Assembly: GCF_051175315.1 (NCBI RefSeq)
Contig: NZ_CP195100.1
Span: 310,001 to 374,000, forward strand
Direction: 5' to 3'
Origin: Tundrisphaera sp051175315
GTDB lineage: Bacteria; Planctomycetota; Planctomycetia; Isosphaerales; Isosphaeraceae
Length of the DNA: 64,000 bases
Each line of letters begins with the position of its first letter. Position 1 is the first letter of the stretch. This document shows positions 17,511 through 28,085 of the stretch, piece by piece. The position numbers and the translations under genes are program-made. A model generated the notes under the pieces. It was not told the origin of the DNA. It was given only the letters and a program-made list of their open reading frames with translations, and searched no databases.

Positions 17511-19478
17511 ATGAACCTTTCACCGAGATCGTCGATCGCCGGGCGGGTGAAATATGCGGGCGCCAGGGTGATCGCTTGCAGCCTCTTGCTGCTGGTCCTG
17601 CCGGCCTGCGGGATCCCTCCCCTTCGTCATCCGACGCCCGCGCCGGACATGCCGGGGGATTTCTACGGGGCGGCCACCCCGGATAACTCATCCCAGGTCG
17701 GGATCGAGGAATTCTACAACGACCGCATGCTGACCTGCCTGATCGAGAAGGCGCTGGTCGACAACCGGGAGCTGAGGGTCCTGAACGAGGACGTCCAGAT
17801 CGCCGGCAACGAGGTCCTGGAGCGGTCGGGGGCGTATCTCCCCTTCATCAGCGTGACGGCCGGCGCGGGGCTGGAGCGGGCCAGCCGCTTCACGCTCGAC
17901 GGGGCCGCCCTGCTCGCCGACGAATACCTCCCCGGGAAGTTCTTCAACAATCCCCATGCGAACTACCTGGGGGGCCTCAACTTCACCTGGCAACTGGACA
18001 TCTACCGCCAGTTGCGCAACGCCCGGGACGCGGCGGGCCAGCGCTACGTCGCGGCCGCCGAGCGGCGGAACTACTTCGCGACCCGCCTGATCGCGGACAT
18101 CGCCGAGAATTTCTACCGTCTCATGGCGCTCGACAAGCGACTCGAGAACCTGAACCAGATCATCGATCTCCAGCAGCGGAGCTTGGAGATCGCCCAGGCC
18201 CGGAAGGAGGCGGCCCGCAGCACCGAGCTGGGCGTCCTGCGATTCCAGGCCGAGGTCCAGAAGAATCAGAGTGATAAGTTGATCGTCACCCAGTCGATCA
18301 TCGAGGGGGAGAACCGGATCAACTACCTGGTCAACCGCTTCCCCCAGCGGGTCGAGCGCAATTCGACGAACTTCTACGACCTGGAGATCCACCCGATCAG
18401 CGTGGGCGTCCCCTCGGAACTGCTCCAGAACCGGCCCGACATCCGCCAGGCCGAACGCGAACTGGTGGCCTCCGGGCTCGACGTGAAGGTCGCCCGTGTC
18501 AACTTCTACCCGCAGCTGGTGATCACCGGCGGCGTCGCCCTCCAGTCGTTCAACATCGCCCACCTGTTCGAGCCGCAGGCCGTGATCGGCGACATCGCCG
18601 GCGGGCTGGTCGGGCCCCTGGTGAACCGGCGGGGGATCCGCGCCCAGTACATGTCCGCGAACGCCAGGCAGCTCCAGGCCGTCTACAACTACCAGCGGGT
18701 CATCCTGGAGGCCTTCACCCAGGTGACCAACCGCCTGACCATGGTGGAGAACTACAGCCGGAGCATCGAGATCAAGAAGCAGCAACTGGAGTCGCTCGAA
18801 TCCGCCGTCAGCTTCGCGGACGATCTCTTCCAGAACGCCCGCATCGAATACCTCGACGTGCTGGTCGCCCAGCGCGACCTGCGGGACGGCCGGATGGTCC
18901 TGATCGACACCAAGGCGGAGCAGCTGTCCGCCGTCGTGAACGCCTACCAGGCCCTCGGCGGCGGCGTGGTGACGTACTCGGCCCCGGACGACTTCAACGG
19001 CCGGTTCCCGTACAGCCACACAGTCCGCGCCGGCGAGAACTTCTGGACGATCTCGCTGCTCTACTACCGGTCGGGCCGGTACAGCAAGGCCCTCTGGGCG
19101 GCCAACAAGAACGCCGTTCCCGACATCAATCAGCTGCCGGTCGGCTCTCAGGTCCTCATCCCCCGGCCCGACCAGCTCGACTCGACCCTGTTCGAGGAGG
19201 ACCCCGCGCCGGCCCCGGGCCTCACCGACGGGGCACCCGCCCCGGCCCCGCCCACCCCGTCGGTGGCACCCCCCGCCGATCCGGCGACCCTCCCCCCGCC
19301 CTCGGGCCTGCCCGGCCCGTTCGGGCAGGCGGGGGCCAAGGATCCCGCCGTCAAGGCCGCCGGGGACACCGGCCCCGCCGCCCCGACGAGGCCCGGGGCC
19401 CCGGGGAATCCGCCGGCCGCCAACGCCGCCCTCCCGCCGGGGACGCGGGGCAACCCGCCTCCTCGCCCCCTGCCCTGA
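17511..19478 (+). CDS. TolC-family outer membrane efflux lipoprotein with C-terminal LysM domain
   Basis: The 655-residue product starts at the ATG at 17511 with AAGGA upstream. The signal peptide ends in lipobox L30-P-A-C33. Residues about 60-490 form two outer-membrane-efflux repeats rich in coiled-coil, for example LENLNQIIDLQQRSLEIAQ and VGVPSELLQNRPDIRQAERE, the hallmark of RND-associated TolC/OprM proteins. From about 500, PYSHTVRAGENFWTISLLYY...LPVGSQVLIP is a LysM-type peptidoglycan-binding domain. The last 90 residues are rich in Pro, Ala and Gly. A LysM fusion on TolC is not the usual architecture. With the adaptor and pump genes downstream it forms a tripartite exporter. Confidence 0.9.
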   Translation: MNLSPRSSIAGRVKYAGARVIACSLLLLVLPACGIPPLRHPTPAPDMPGDFYGAATPDNSSQVGIEEFYNDRMLTCLIEKALVDNRELRVLNEDVQIAGNEVLERSGAYLPFISVTAGAGLERASRFTLDGAALLADEYLPGKFFNNPHANYLGGLNFTWQLDIYRQLRNARDAAGQRYVAAAERRNYFATRLIADIAENFYRLMALDKRLENLNQIIDLQQRSLEIAQARKEAARSTELGVLRFQAEVQKNQSDKLIVTQSIIEGENRINYLVNRFPQRVERNSTNFYDLEIHPISVGVPSELLQNRPDIRQAERELVASGLDVKVARVNFYPQLVITGGVALQSFNIAHLFEPQAVIGDIAGGLVGPLVNRRGIRAQYMSANARQLQAVYNYQRVILEAFTQVTNRLTMVENYSRSIEIKKQQLESLESAVSFADDLFQNARIEYLDVLVAQRDLRDGRMVLIDTKAEQLSAVVNAYQALGGGVVTYSAPDDFNGRFPYSHTVRAGENFWTISLLYYRSGRYSKALWAANKNAVPDINQLPVGSQVLIPRPDQLDSTLFEEDPAPAPGLTDGAPAPAPPTPSVAPPADPATLPPPSGLPGPFGQAGAKDPAVKAAGDTGPAAPTRPGAPGNPPAANAALPPGTRGNPPPRPLP

Positions 19479-19509
19479 CCCGCCGCCGGCCCGGACCGAT
19501 CCCCCCACG

Positions 19510-19542
19510 CCCGGGGTGCCCCCCGCCGCGGGGCACCCCGGG
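19510..19542 (+). terminator. strong hairpin after the TolC-like gene
   Basis: A perfect 13-base-pair GC-rich inverted repeat (arms 19510-19522 and 19530-19542, loop of 7) begins 32 bases past the stop. There is no T-tract, so it may act as a terminator or as an mRNA-stabilising hairpin. It separates the outer-membrane gene from the adaptor and pump genes. Confidence 0.6.
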
Positions 19543-19632
19543 CCCGTCCGCGTCGCCGGGGCCCGGACCATCGGCCCGGAGGAGGCACCTCCGAGGCGTG
19601 CTGATGAGTCCCAAAGAATCAGGCGCCGACCC

Positions 19633-19662
19633 TTGACTTCCGTCGATGGCGGATCCAATAAT
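19633..19662 (+). promoter_or_regulatory. putative sigma70-type promoter upstream of the adaptor/pump genes
   Basis: TTGACT (19633-19638), an 18-base spacer and AATAAT (19657-19662) resemble a housekeeping promoter. A dyad GCACTC/GAGTGC lies downstream at 19708-19713 and 19726-19731 and could be an operator. Placement suggests that the small exported protein and/or the RND adaptor and pump are transcribed from here. This is a reading of consensus only. Confidence 0.45.
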
Positions 19663-19820
19663 CCATCATCCTACCCGCCTTGCCGGCCCGGAATCGTGGG
19701 TTCCATCGCACTCCGATAACGTTTAGAGTGCGGGGGCAACGAGCTTCGCCCGGCCAACAGCCGGAAGGACCACGCAGCGTTCGCCAGGGCAGCCGGCCCG
19801 CCGGAGGCCCGCAAGCTCGT

Positions 19821-19911
19821 CTCGAATCACGACGTTCGAGCGGCAGAATACTCTCGGAAGACGGCCGGCTCGTTGGATGCCGGCGTGCAGACTCGAATCA
19901 CGACGTTCGAG
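19821..19911 (+). repeat. two copies of a 20-base palindromic element
   Basis: The same 20-base string (CTCGAATCACGACGTTCGAG) occurs at 19821-19840 and at 19892-19911, 71 bases apart. Each copy is itself a dyad: arms CTCGAA and TTCGAG around an eight-base centre. The copies lie between the putative promoter at 19633 and the small gene at 19924. The spacing is not a multiple of three, so this is not a coding repeat. Paired operator sites are the simplest reading. The surrounding 19479-19923 stretch holds no gene. Confidence 0.65.
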
Positions 19912-19923
19912 AAGCGATGGGCC

Positions 19924-20280
19924 ATGCCCGACCGTCAATGCCTTGCCGCCACGTTCCGGCTCCCCTTTTTGCTGGCCTTGCTGGCGTCGCTGCTGATCGC
20001 GCCGATCTGGGCGTCGGGGTTCGCCCCCGGCCCCGCCGGGCCGAATCCCGCACGGCGACGCAACCTCGCCCCGCCCACGACCCGCATCCAGGCGGCGGCG
20101 GAGAGCTACGCCATGGCGAGGATGAAGGCACTGCCTTGCGAGGAGGAGGAGCGGGATCAGGCGGACGCCCCGGGCGAGGCCCGGGCCCCGTTCCAGGCGT
20201 CCCGTTCCTTCGGCATACTTCCCGATCGCCGGTCGTTCGCCCCCGGCTCGATCCCTTCCCCCTACCCCCTGCGCTGTTGA
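19924..20280 (+). CDS. small exported protein, unknown function
   Basis: This is a 118-residue frame with an N-terminal hydrophobic segment (RLPFLLALLASLLIAPIWAS) that looks like a signal peptide or anchor. A Pro/Ala-rich and then acidic region follows (CEEEERDQADAPGEA), with no recognised domain. GC in third positions is high, as in neighbouring genes. The in-frame ATG at 19873 would place one palindromic repeat inside the coding region, so I prefer 19924. It lies between the TolC-like gene and the adaptor gene. It may be a spurious frame; confidence is low. Confidence 0.4.
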   Translation: MPDRQCLAATFRLPFLLALLASLLIAPIWASGFAPGPAGPNPARRRNLAPPTTRIQAAAESYAMARMKALPCEEEERDQADAPGEARAPFQASRSFGILPDRRSFAPGSIPSPYPLRC

Positions 20281-20621
20281 TCCACGGCCGATGCGCGGCG
20301 GATCTCCCCCGCCTCGGCCCTCCCGGGGCCGGGGATGGACACCGATCGATGTCGCCGACTCGGCCCCTCCCCACCTCGCCAATGCCCCGCGACCCGGGCC
20401 CGACGTCCCCCGGCGGTCGTCGATCCGGAGCCGCCCGGACGCCGACGTCCGCGATCGAACGACGATGACCCGGCCGGGAATCGACCCGCACGCCTCCCGG
20501 CCCCGCCACGCCCCCGCCCGGCATCGAGCGAATCGGTTCGCCGTCTGTCATCTATGATTCTTTATCCAAGCCGCCTCACCCCGCCCAACGAATCGGCACG
20601 GAGTCGAGCAGGAGCCCTTCA
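20281..20621 (+). other. 341-base intergenic region upstream of the RND adaptor
   Basis: No gene is supported in this stretch. Just ahead of the adaptor gene there is an AT-richer patch with TATGAT at 20553-20558 that could be a -10 element, without a good -35 partner. Otherwise nothing is recognised. Confidence 0.35.
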
Positions 20622-21866
20622 ATGCCCCGAATCAGGTCCGCCATGCGACGGACGGTGAGAATCCTGATGATCGCCGCCGCCCTGATCGGCGGAGTGGCCT
20701 TCGGCCTGTACAAGTTTCGCGTGGACATCCCGTCGCTGCAGACTTCCAGGCTCTATGCGCAAATCGACGTCCTCGCCGCCCGGGGCAACCATGCGAAGGA
20801 ACGGCTCGTCGCGATGTACGAGTCGTATTTCCACAAGCATGAGCCTGAGGAGGCCCACCACGAGGCCCACAAGATCCTGGCCACCAGCCCGATGGCCAAG
20901 GATGTCGTCATCACCCAGGAATATGTCTGCCAGATCCACTCGCAGCGGCATATCGAAGTCCGGGCGCTGGACGACGGATACCTGGAGGCCATCCCCATCA
21001 AGGAAGGCCAGTCGGTGAAGGCGGGGGAACTGCTGTTCCAGATCGTGCCGGTCCTCTACAAGGCCGAGCTGGCCGCCGAGGTCGCCGAGCGGGACCTGGC
21101 TCAGCTGGAGCTGAACTACACCAAGACGCTGGCCGACAAGCAGGGCGTCTCCCAGAAGGAAGTCCAGCTCTACAAGGCCAAGCTGGCGAGGTCCCAGGCC
21201 AAGGTGGACCTGGCCCAGGCCAAATTGAACTTCGCCGCGGTGAAGGCCCCCTTCGACGGCATCGTCGACCGCCTCAAGGAGCAGCAGGGGAGCCTGGTCA
21301 AGGAGGGGGACGTCCTCACGACCCTGTCCGACAACACCGTGATGTGGGTCTACTTCAACGTGCCCGAGCGGCGCTACCTCGAATACATGGCCGAGACGGG
21401 GCAGAACAAGCACAGCCCCGACATCGAACTGGTGCTGGCCGACCAGAGCCGGTTCCCGCACGTCGGCAAGATCGGCGCGATCGAGGCCAACTTCAACAAC
21501 GAGAACGGCAACATCCCCTTCCGCGCGGACTTCCCCAACCCGGAGGGCCTGCTGCGGCACGGCCAGACCGGCAAGGTCCTGATCAACAAGGTGCTGAACA
21601 AGGCCATCGTCATCCCCCAGCGGGCCACCTTCGAGAACCTCGCCAAGCGGTACGTCTACGTCATCGACAAGGACGACAAGGTGCACCAGCGCGAGATCGA
21701 GGTCGGCCACGAGAAGGACGACATCTACGTCGTCACCAAGGGAGTCCAGGTGGGCGAGAAGATCGTCCTGGAGGGGATCCGCCAGGTCCACGAGGGGGAG
21801 AAGGTCGAGTTCGAGTTCCTCTCCCCCGAGAAGGCGATGGCCAACCAGAAGCACCACGCGGAATAA
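20622..21866 (+). CDS. RND efflux periplasmic adaptor subunit
   Basis: The 414-residue membrane-fusion protein has AGGAG about nine bases before the ATG. An N-terminal membrane anchor (ILMIAAALIGGVAFGLYKF) precedes a ~45-residue charged insert rich in His and Glu (ESYFHKHEPEEAHHEAHK). The barrel/lipoyl halves follow: GYLEAIPIKEGQSVKAGELL and FAAVKAPFDGIVDRLKEQQG flank a coiled-coil hairpin (about 145-200), then the beta-barrel and the membrane-proximal domain ending in VFQ-like GVQVGEKIVLEGIRQVHEGE. It links the inner-membrane pump encoded 90 bases downstream to the TolC-like protein. The His-rich insert could bind metal, but that is speculation. Confidence 0.92.
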   Translation: MPRIRSAMRRTVRILMIAAALIGGVAFGLYKFRVDIPSLQTSRLYAQIDVLAARGNHAKERLVAMYESYFHKHEPEEAHHEAHKILATSPMAKDVVITQEYVCQIHSQRHIEVRALDDGYLEAIPIKEGQSVKAGELLFQIVPVLYKAELAAEVAERDLAQLELNYTKTLADKQGVSQKEVQLYKAKLARSQAKVDLAQAKLNFAAVKAPFDGIVDRLKEQQGSLVKEGDVLTTLSDNTVMWVYFNVPERRYLEYMAETGQNKHSPDIELVLADQSRFPHVGKIGAIEANFNNENGNIPFRADFPNPEGLLRHGQTGKVLINKVLNKAIVIPQRATFENLAKRYVYVIDKDDKVHQREIEVGHEKDDIYVVTKGVQVGEKIVLEGIRQVHEGEKVEFEFLSPEKAMANQKHHAE

Positions 21867-21956
21867 GCCGCCCGGCCCAGGGCCGAGCCCCGATCCCGAG
21901 CCGCAAACCCAGGCCACCCTACCCGGCACGGAAACCCCGCAGGACATCCCAGAGCC

Positions 21957-24900
21957 ATGTTCGCGAAGATCCTCCATCGACCGGCGTTGGCGATCGTCAT
22001 CTCCGTGCTCATCCTGTTCCTGGGTGTGCTGGCGATCAACACGCTGCCGATCTCCCAGTTCCCCTCCGTCGCGCCGCCCAGCGTGGTGGTCTCGGTCTCC
22101 TACCCCGGCGCCAGCGCCGAGGTGCTGGTGGACTCGGTGCTCATCATCCTGGAGCAGGCCATCAACGGCGTGCAGGACATGCGCTACATGGCCTCCGCCG
22201 CCACCAGCGCCGGCGAGGCGACGATCCAGATCATCTTCGAGCCGGGCACGGACCCCAACGTGGCGGTCGTCAACGTGAACAACCGGATCGCCATCGTGAA
22301 GAACCGGCTCCCGCCGATCGTGGAGCGTGAAGGCATCATCGTCATGCAGGCCATGACGAGCATGCTGATGTACGTCAACATCTATAGCACCGACAAGGGC
22401 GTCGACCAGAACTTCCTCTACAACTACGTCACCGTCAACGTCCTGCCCGAGATCAAGCGGACCCGGGGCATCGGCAGCGCCAACATCCTGGGCAATCGCG
22501 CCTATGCGATGCGGATCTTCCTGAACCTCGACCGGATGCGGGCCTACAACGTGTCCGCCGCCGACGTCATGGAGCAGATCAAGGACCAGAGCATGATCGG
22601 CTCGCCCGGCCGGCTCGGCCAGGCGACCGGGCAGACCTCGCAGACGATCGAATATGTGTTGACCTGGGTGGGCCGGTACAACAAGCCGGAGCAGTACGAG
22701 AACATCATCCTCAAGGCCAACCCCGACGGCGAGATCCTCCGGATCAAGGACATCGCCAAGGTCGAGCTGGGCTCCTCGTTCTACGACCTCTACTCGGACA
22801 TCGACGGCAACCCCTCGGCGGCCATCGTGCTCAAGCAGAGCCCCGGCTCCAACGCCGCGGTGGTCATCGAGGAGGTCAAGGAGAAGCTCAAGGAGATCAA
22901 GGCGGACGCATTCCCCCCCGGCATGGACTATGAGGTCAGCTACGACGTCTCCGCCTTCCTGGAGGCCTCCATCGAGAAGGTCGTCCACACCCTGTTCGAG
23001 GCCTTCGTGCTGGTGGCCTTGGTGGTCTTCCTGTTCCTGGGGGACTGGCGATCCACCCTGATCCCGACCCTGGCCGTCCCGGTGTCGCTGATCGGCACCT
23101 TCTTCTTCATGCTGATGTTCGGCCTGTCGATCAACCTGATCACCCTGTTCGCGCTGGTGCTGGCCATCGGCGTCGTGGTCGACGACGCCATCGTGGTGGT
23201 GGAGGCGGTCCACGCCAAGATGGCCGAGAAGCACCTCTCCCCCTACCGGGCGACCCAGGAGGTCATGAACGAGATCAGCGGGGCGATCATCGCCATCACC
23301 ATGGTGATGACCGCCGTGTTCATCCCGGTCACGTTCATGACCGGGCCGGTGGGCGTGTTCTACCGCCAGTTCGGCCTGACCATGGCCATGTCGATCGTCC
23401 TGTCCGGGGTGGTGGCCCTGACGCTCACGCCGGTGCTGTGCGCCATGCTGCTGAAGCCCCACGCCCACCATACCGGGTTCCGCGGGCCGCTGGCGCTGCT
23501 GCTCCACGTCTTCGACCGGGGCGTGGAGAAGGTCACCGGCGGATACGCGGGCGTCCTGCGGCGGATCGTCACCCGCCGGGGGTTGACCATGTTCACCATC
23601 ATGGGATTCGGCTACGGCATCTTCCTGGTCAACACCCAGCTTTCGTCCGGCTTCATCCCGCTGGAGGACCAGGGGATGATCTACGGGATCATCCAGACCC
23701 GCCCGGGCTCGACGCTGGAGTACACCAACGCCAAGTCGCACGAGCTGCAGGAGATCGCCCTGAAGACCGAGGGCGTCACCTCGGTGTCGTCGCTGGCCGG
23801 CTACGAGGTGCTGACCGAAGGCCGAGGCTCCAACGCCGGGACCTGCCTCATCAACCTCAAGCCCTGGGCCGACCGCAAGCTGACCTCGCGGCAGATCATC
23901 GAGGAGCTGGAGCGCAAGGGGTCGAAGATCTCGGACGTCAAGCTGGAGTTCTTCGAGCCCCCCGCCGTCCCCGGCTTCGGGGCCGCCGGCGGGTTCTCGG
24001 TCCGCGTGCTGGACAAGACCAACACCAACGACTACCAGCGGCTCGGCGAGGTGACCGACAAGTTCATGGCCGCGCTGGGCAAACGCCCGGAGGTGAAGGG
24101 CCTGTTCACCTTCTTCGCCAGCGACTATCCCCAGTATGAGCTGGTGATCGACAACGACGTGGCGATGCAGAAGGGGGTGTCGATCGCCAACGCGATGGAC
24201 AACCTGTCGATCGTCGTGGGCAGCACCTGGGAGCAGGGCTTCGTCCGGTTCGGCCAGTTCTTCAAGGTCTACGTCCAGGCCGCGCCGGAGTTCCGGCGGT
24301 TCCCCGACGACTTCGACAACATGTTCGTCAAGAACGAGAAGGGGGACATGGTCCCGTACTCCTCGTTCATGAAGATCAAGAAGAAGCAGGGCCTCAACGA
24401 GATCAACCGCTACAACCTCTACCCGTCCGCCGGCATCCAGGGGGCCCCGGCCAAGGGGTTCAGCAGCGGGCAGGCCATCCAGGCGATCCAGGAGGTCGCC
24501 GACCAGACGCTCCCCAAGGGCTACGGCATCGGCTGGGAGGGCCTCTCCTACGACGAGTCCAACAAGGGGAACACGGCGGTCTACATCCTCGGGGTGGTCG
24601 TCGTCTTCGTGTACCTGGTGCTGGTCGGGCAGTACGAAAGCTTCATGCTGCCGCTGGCGGTGATCCTGTCGCTGCCGATCGGGCTGTTCGGCACCTTCCT
24701 GCTGCTCCAGCTCACGGGTTTGTCCAACGACGTCTACGCCCAGATCGGCCTGGTCATGCTGGTCGGCCTGCTCGGCAAGAATGCCATCTTGATCGTCGAA
24801 TTCGCGGTGCAGAGGCGCCACGAGGGCCTGAGCCTCAAGGAGGCGGCCATCGAGGGCGGGAAGCTCCGCTTCCGGCCGATCCTGATGACCTCGTTCGCCT

Positions 24901-25121
24901 TCATCGCCGGCCTCCTCCCGCTGGTCGTCGCCACGGGCCCCGGGGCCATCGGCAATCGCACCATCGGCACCGCCGCCGTGGGCGGGATGCTCGTCGGCAC
25001 CCTGGTCGGCGTCTTCTTCATCCCCGGCCTCTACTTCATCTTCGGCCTGATCGCCGAGAAGCGCAAGCTCCTCCAGGATGTGGTGGACCAGCCCCTCACG
25101 GAGATCGTCTCGCCCCATTAA
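21957..25121 (+). CDS. RND efflux transporter permease (HAE1/AcrB type)
   Basis: The 1054-residue protein has the full AcrB-type length and twelve-helix layout with two large periplasmic loops. The proton-relay residues are visible: adjacent Asp409 and Asp410 in GVVVDDAIVVVEAV (TM4) and Lys941 in GLLGKNAILIVEF (TM10), at positions close to those of E. coli AcrB. The N-terminus FAKILHRPALAIVISVLIL and the PGSNAAVVIEEVKEKLKEI region are typical. It uses proton motive force to export hydrophobic or amphiphilic compounds with the adaptor upstream. Specificity cannot be read from sequence. Confidence 0.95.
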   Translation: MFAKILHRPALAIVISVLILFLGVLAINTLPISQFPSVAPPSVVVSVSYPGASAEVLVDSVLIILEQAINGVQDMRYMASAATSAGEATIQIIFEPGTDPNVAVVNVNNRIAIVKNRLPPIVEREGIIVMQAMTSMLMYVNIYSTDKGVDQNFLYNYVTVNVLPEIKRTRGIGSANILGNRAYAMRIFLNLDRMRAYNVSAADVMEQIKDQSMIGSPGRLGQATGQTSQTIEYVLTWVGRYNKPEQYENIILKANPDGEILRIKDIAKVELGSSFYDLYSDIDGNPSAAIVLKQSPGSNAAVVIEEVKEKLKEIKADAFPPGMDYEVSYDVSAFLEASIEKVVHTLFEAFVLVALVVFLFLGDWRSTLIPTLAVPVSLIGTFFFMLMFGLSINLITLFALVLAIGVVVDDAIVVVEAVHAKMAEKHLSPYRATQEVMNEISGAIIAITMVMTAVFIPVTFMTGPVGVFYRQFGLTMAMSIVLSGVVALTLTPVLCAMLLKPHAHHTGFRGPLALLLHVFDRGVEKVTGGYAGVLRRIVTRRGLTMFTIMGFGYGIFLVNTQLSSGFIPLEDQGMIYGIIQTRPGSTLEYTNAKSHELQEIALKTEGVTSVSSLAGYEVLTEGRGSNAGTCLINLKPWADRKLTSRQIIEELERKGSKISDVKLEFFEPPAVPGFGAAGGFSVRVLDKTNTNDYQRLGEVTDKFMAALGKRPEVKGLFTFFASDYPQYELVIDNDVAMQKGVSIANAMDNLSIVVGSTWEQGFVRFGQFFKVYVQAAPEFRRFPDDFDNMFVKNEKGDMVPYSSFMKIKKKQGLNEINRYNLYPSAGIQGAPAKGFSSGQAIQAIQEVADQTLPKGYGIGWEGLSYDESNKGNTAVYILGVVVVFVYLVLVGQYESFMLPLAVILSLPIGLFGTFLLLQLTGLSNDVYAQIGLVMLVGLLGKNAILIVEFAVQRRHEGLSLKEAAIEGGKLRFRPILMTSFAFIAGLLPLVVATGPGAIGNRTIGTAAVGGMLVGTLVGVFFIPGLYFIFGLIAEKRKLLQDVVDQPLTEIVSPH

Positions 25122-25123
25122 AT

Positions 25124-25164
25124 CGATCGGCGGGGCGGGTCTCCCGATCCCGCCCCGCCGATCG
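25124..25164 (+). terminator. hairpin terminator after the RND permease gene
   Basis: A perfect 16-base-pair inverted repeat (arms 25124-25139 and 25149-25164, nine-base loop) starts two bases after the stop codon. No T-run follows, so termination efficiency is uncertain, but location and stem strength fit the end of the efflux transcript. Confidence 0.65.
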
Positions 25165-25323
25165 CGTCGACCTCGGATCGCCCCCACGCCCTTGAAGGCG
25201 GGCCATCCTGCGGTTAGGCTCCGGCCGGGCCCTCGCGGACCGGCCGTTTCGTTGCGCCCGGCCGTCCGAGCCCGCCGAGGTCGGTCGGCCACCGGCCCGC
25301 ATCCTCCCCGGGGCGATCCGATC

Positions 25324-26502
25324 ATGACGACTCCTCCGGCCGACGTGCCCGGCGGCCCGGGCCGCCGCAACCATCGCGTCCTCCTCACGCGCCGCGAGGC
25401 CCTGCGGGCCGGGGGTTCCGGCCTCCTGGTCGCCGGTCTGGCCTCCCGGTCGCCGGCCCAGGCCCCACCCGCGTCGGACCAGCTCGCGCGAACGCCCCGC
25501 CGGGTCGCCGAGCAACTCGCCTCGGCCTACGGGAACCGGTTCGACGAGGTCGCCTACATCCCCGCCTTGCCGCTCGTGGCGAAGTTGCGGATGGCCGAGC
25601 AGCCCGGAGCCGCGCGCCATGCGGAGCGGGTGAATGCCCTCGTCGCCCCATTCCTCAAAGGCGAGAAATCCCCGGTCCCCTCGTCCGGCCCCCAGCAGGC
25701 GGGCCACCTGATCTTCGCGGCGTTGGCGGAGCGCTCCCGGGGCGCGGATCGGGAACGCTGGATCCGCCTCTGCCGATCGGCCGCGGATCAGATCTTCGGT
25801 CCCGATGGCCGCCCGTTGCCGGCCATGCCGTTCCACAACGAGATGAGCGACGCGGTCTTCATGGGGGTCCCGATCCTCGCCGCGACCGGCCGGCTGACGG
25901 GCGAGCGGAGGTACTTCGACGCCGCCGCCGCCCATTTCGCCACGATGCGCTCCCTGTGCCTGCGGCCGGACGGCCTCTACCGGCATTCACCGCTCTGCGA
26001 GGCCGCCTGGGGACGGGGCAACGGCTTCCCGGCCCTCGGCCTTGCGTTCGCCCTGAGCGATTGGCCCGAGGACCACCCGGAGCGGGAAGTCCTCCTCGCC
26101 GAGTTCAGGCGGCACATGGCCGCGCTCAAACCCCACCAGGATGCCGACGACGGCCGCTGGCATCAGGTGATCGACCATCCCGAGAGCTACCCCGAATACA
26201 CCTGCACCTGCATGATCGCCTGTGCCATGCTGCGCGGGGTCCGTCGCGGGTGGCTGGCGAAGGACGAGTACCGACCGAGCATCGCCCGCGCCTGGCGGGC
26301 CGTGCTGGAGTGGACGGGGCCGGAAGGGAGCCTGGTCAACGTCTGCTCCGGGACCGGCAAGCAGATGACGCTCCGTGACTACTTCGACCGCCCGGCCATC
26401 AATGGCCGCGACGATCGGGGCGGCGCGATGGGGCTGATCTTCGCGGTCGAACTCCTGGAGGCCGGGTCGTCCGGCCTGATCGAAGCGACCATCGGCCCTT
26501 GA
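25324..26502 (+). CDS. GH88/GH105-like hydrolase, Tat-exported
   Basis: The 392-residue protein starts at the ATG at 25324. The N-terminus has a twin-arginine signal (TRREALRAGGSGLLVAGL). The body is an (alpha/alpha)6-barrel protein with GH105-like blocks: PFHNEMSDAVFMGVPILA, DGLYRHSPLCEAAWGRGNGF and WHQVIDHPESYPEYTCTCMI. In GH105 enzymes an Asp in the first of these regions is catalytic and hydrates unsaturated uronyl residues left by polysaccharide lyases, such as rhamnogalacturonan or ulvan fragments. The fit is family-level and the substrate unknown. It is convergent with ahcY. Confidence 0.75.
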   Translation: MTTPPADVPGGPGRRNHRVLLTRREALRAGGSGLLVAGLASRSPAQAPPASDQLARTPRRVAEQLASAYGNRFDEVAYIPALPLVAKLRMAEQPGAARHAERVNALVAPFLKGEKSPVPSSGPQQAGHLIFAALAERSRGADRERWIRLCRSAADQIFGPDGRPLPAMPFHNEMSDAVFMGVPILAATGRLTGERRYFDAAAAHFATMRSLCLRPDGLYRHSPLCEAAWGRGNGFPALGLAFALSDWPEDHPEREVLLAEFRRHMAALKPHQDADDGRWHQVIDHPESYPEYTCTCMIACAMLRGVRRGWLAKDEYRPSIARAWRAVLEWTGPEGSLVNVCSGTGKQMTLRDYFDRPAINGRDDRGGAMGLIFAVELLEAGSSGLIEATIGP

Positions 26503-26586
26503 GGCCGGGGCCGGGCCCGACGAACGACGCCCCGTCCGCCCATTCCGTTGCGGAAGGGACGGCCGGGGCGTTCATGCAGATCGGAT

Positions 26587-26629
26587 CAAAAACGTCCGGC
26601 GGCCGGGGATGCGATCCCCGGGCCGCCGG
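26587..26629 (-). terminator. intrinsic terminator of ahcY
   Basis: On the minus strand, ten bases after the ahcY stop, CCGGCGGCC + GGGGAT pairs with its complement around a GCG loop, with one bulged base (26596-26629), followed by CGTTTTTGATC. The stem plus T-run is a classic rho-independent terminator. A looser hairpin at about 26523-26572 could serve the convergent GH105-like gene. Confidence 0.75.
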
Positions 26630-26638
26630 CGTGGCCGA

Positions 26639-28069
<1,431 letters not shown>

Positions 28070-28085
28070 GGTTTCCTGTAACGAT

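Noticed and set aside
20619..25388. A very long open frame antisense to the RND adaptor and permease genes
   Set aside because: It mirrors the codon bias of two clearly real genes in GC-rich DNA, has a low-complexity composition (Asp, His, Val, Leu, Gly runs) and matches no family.
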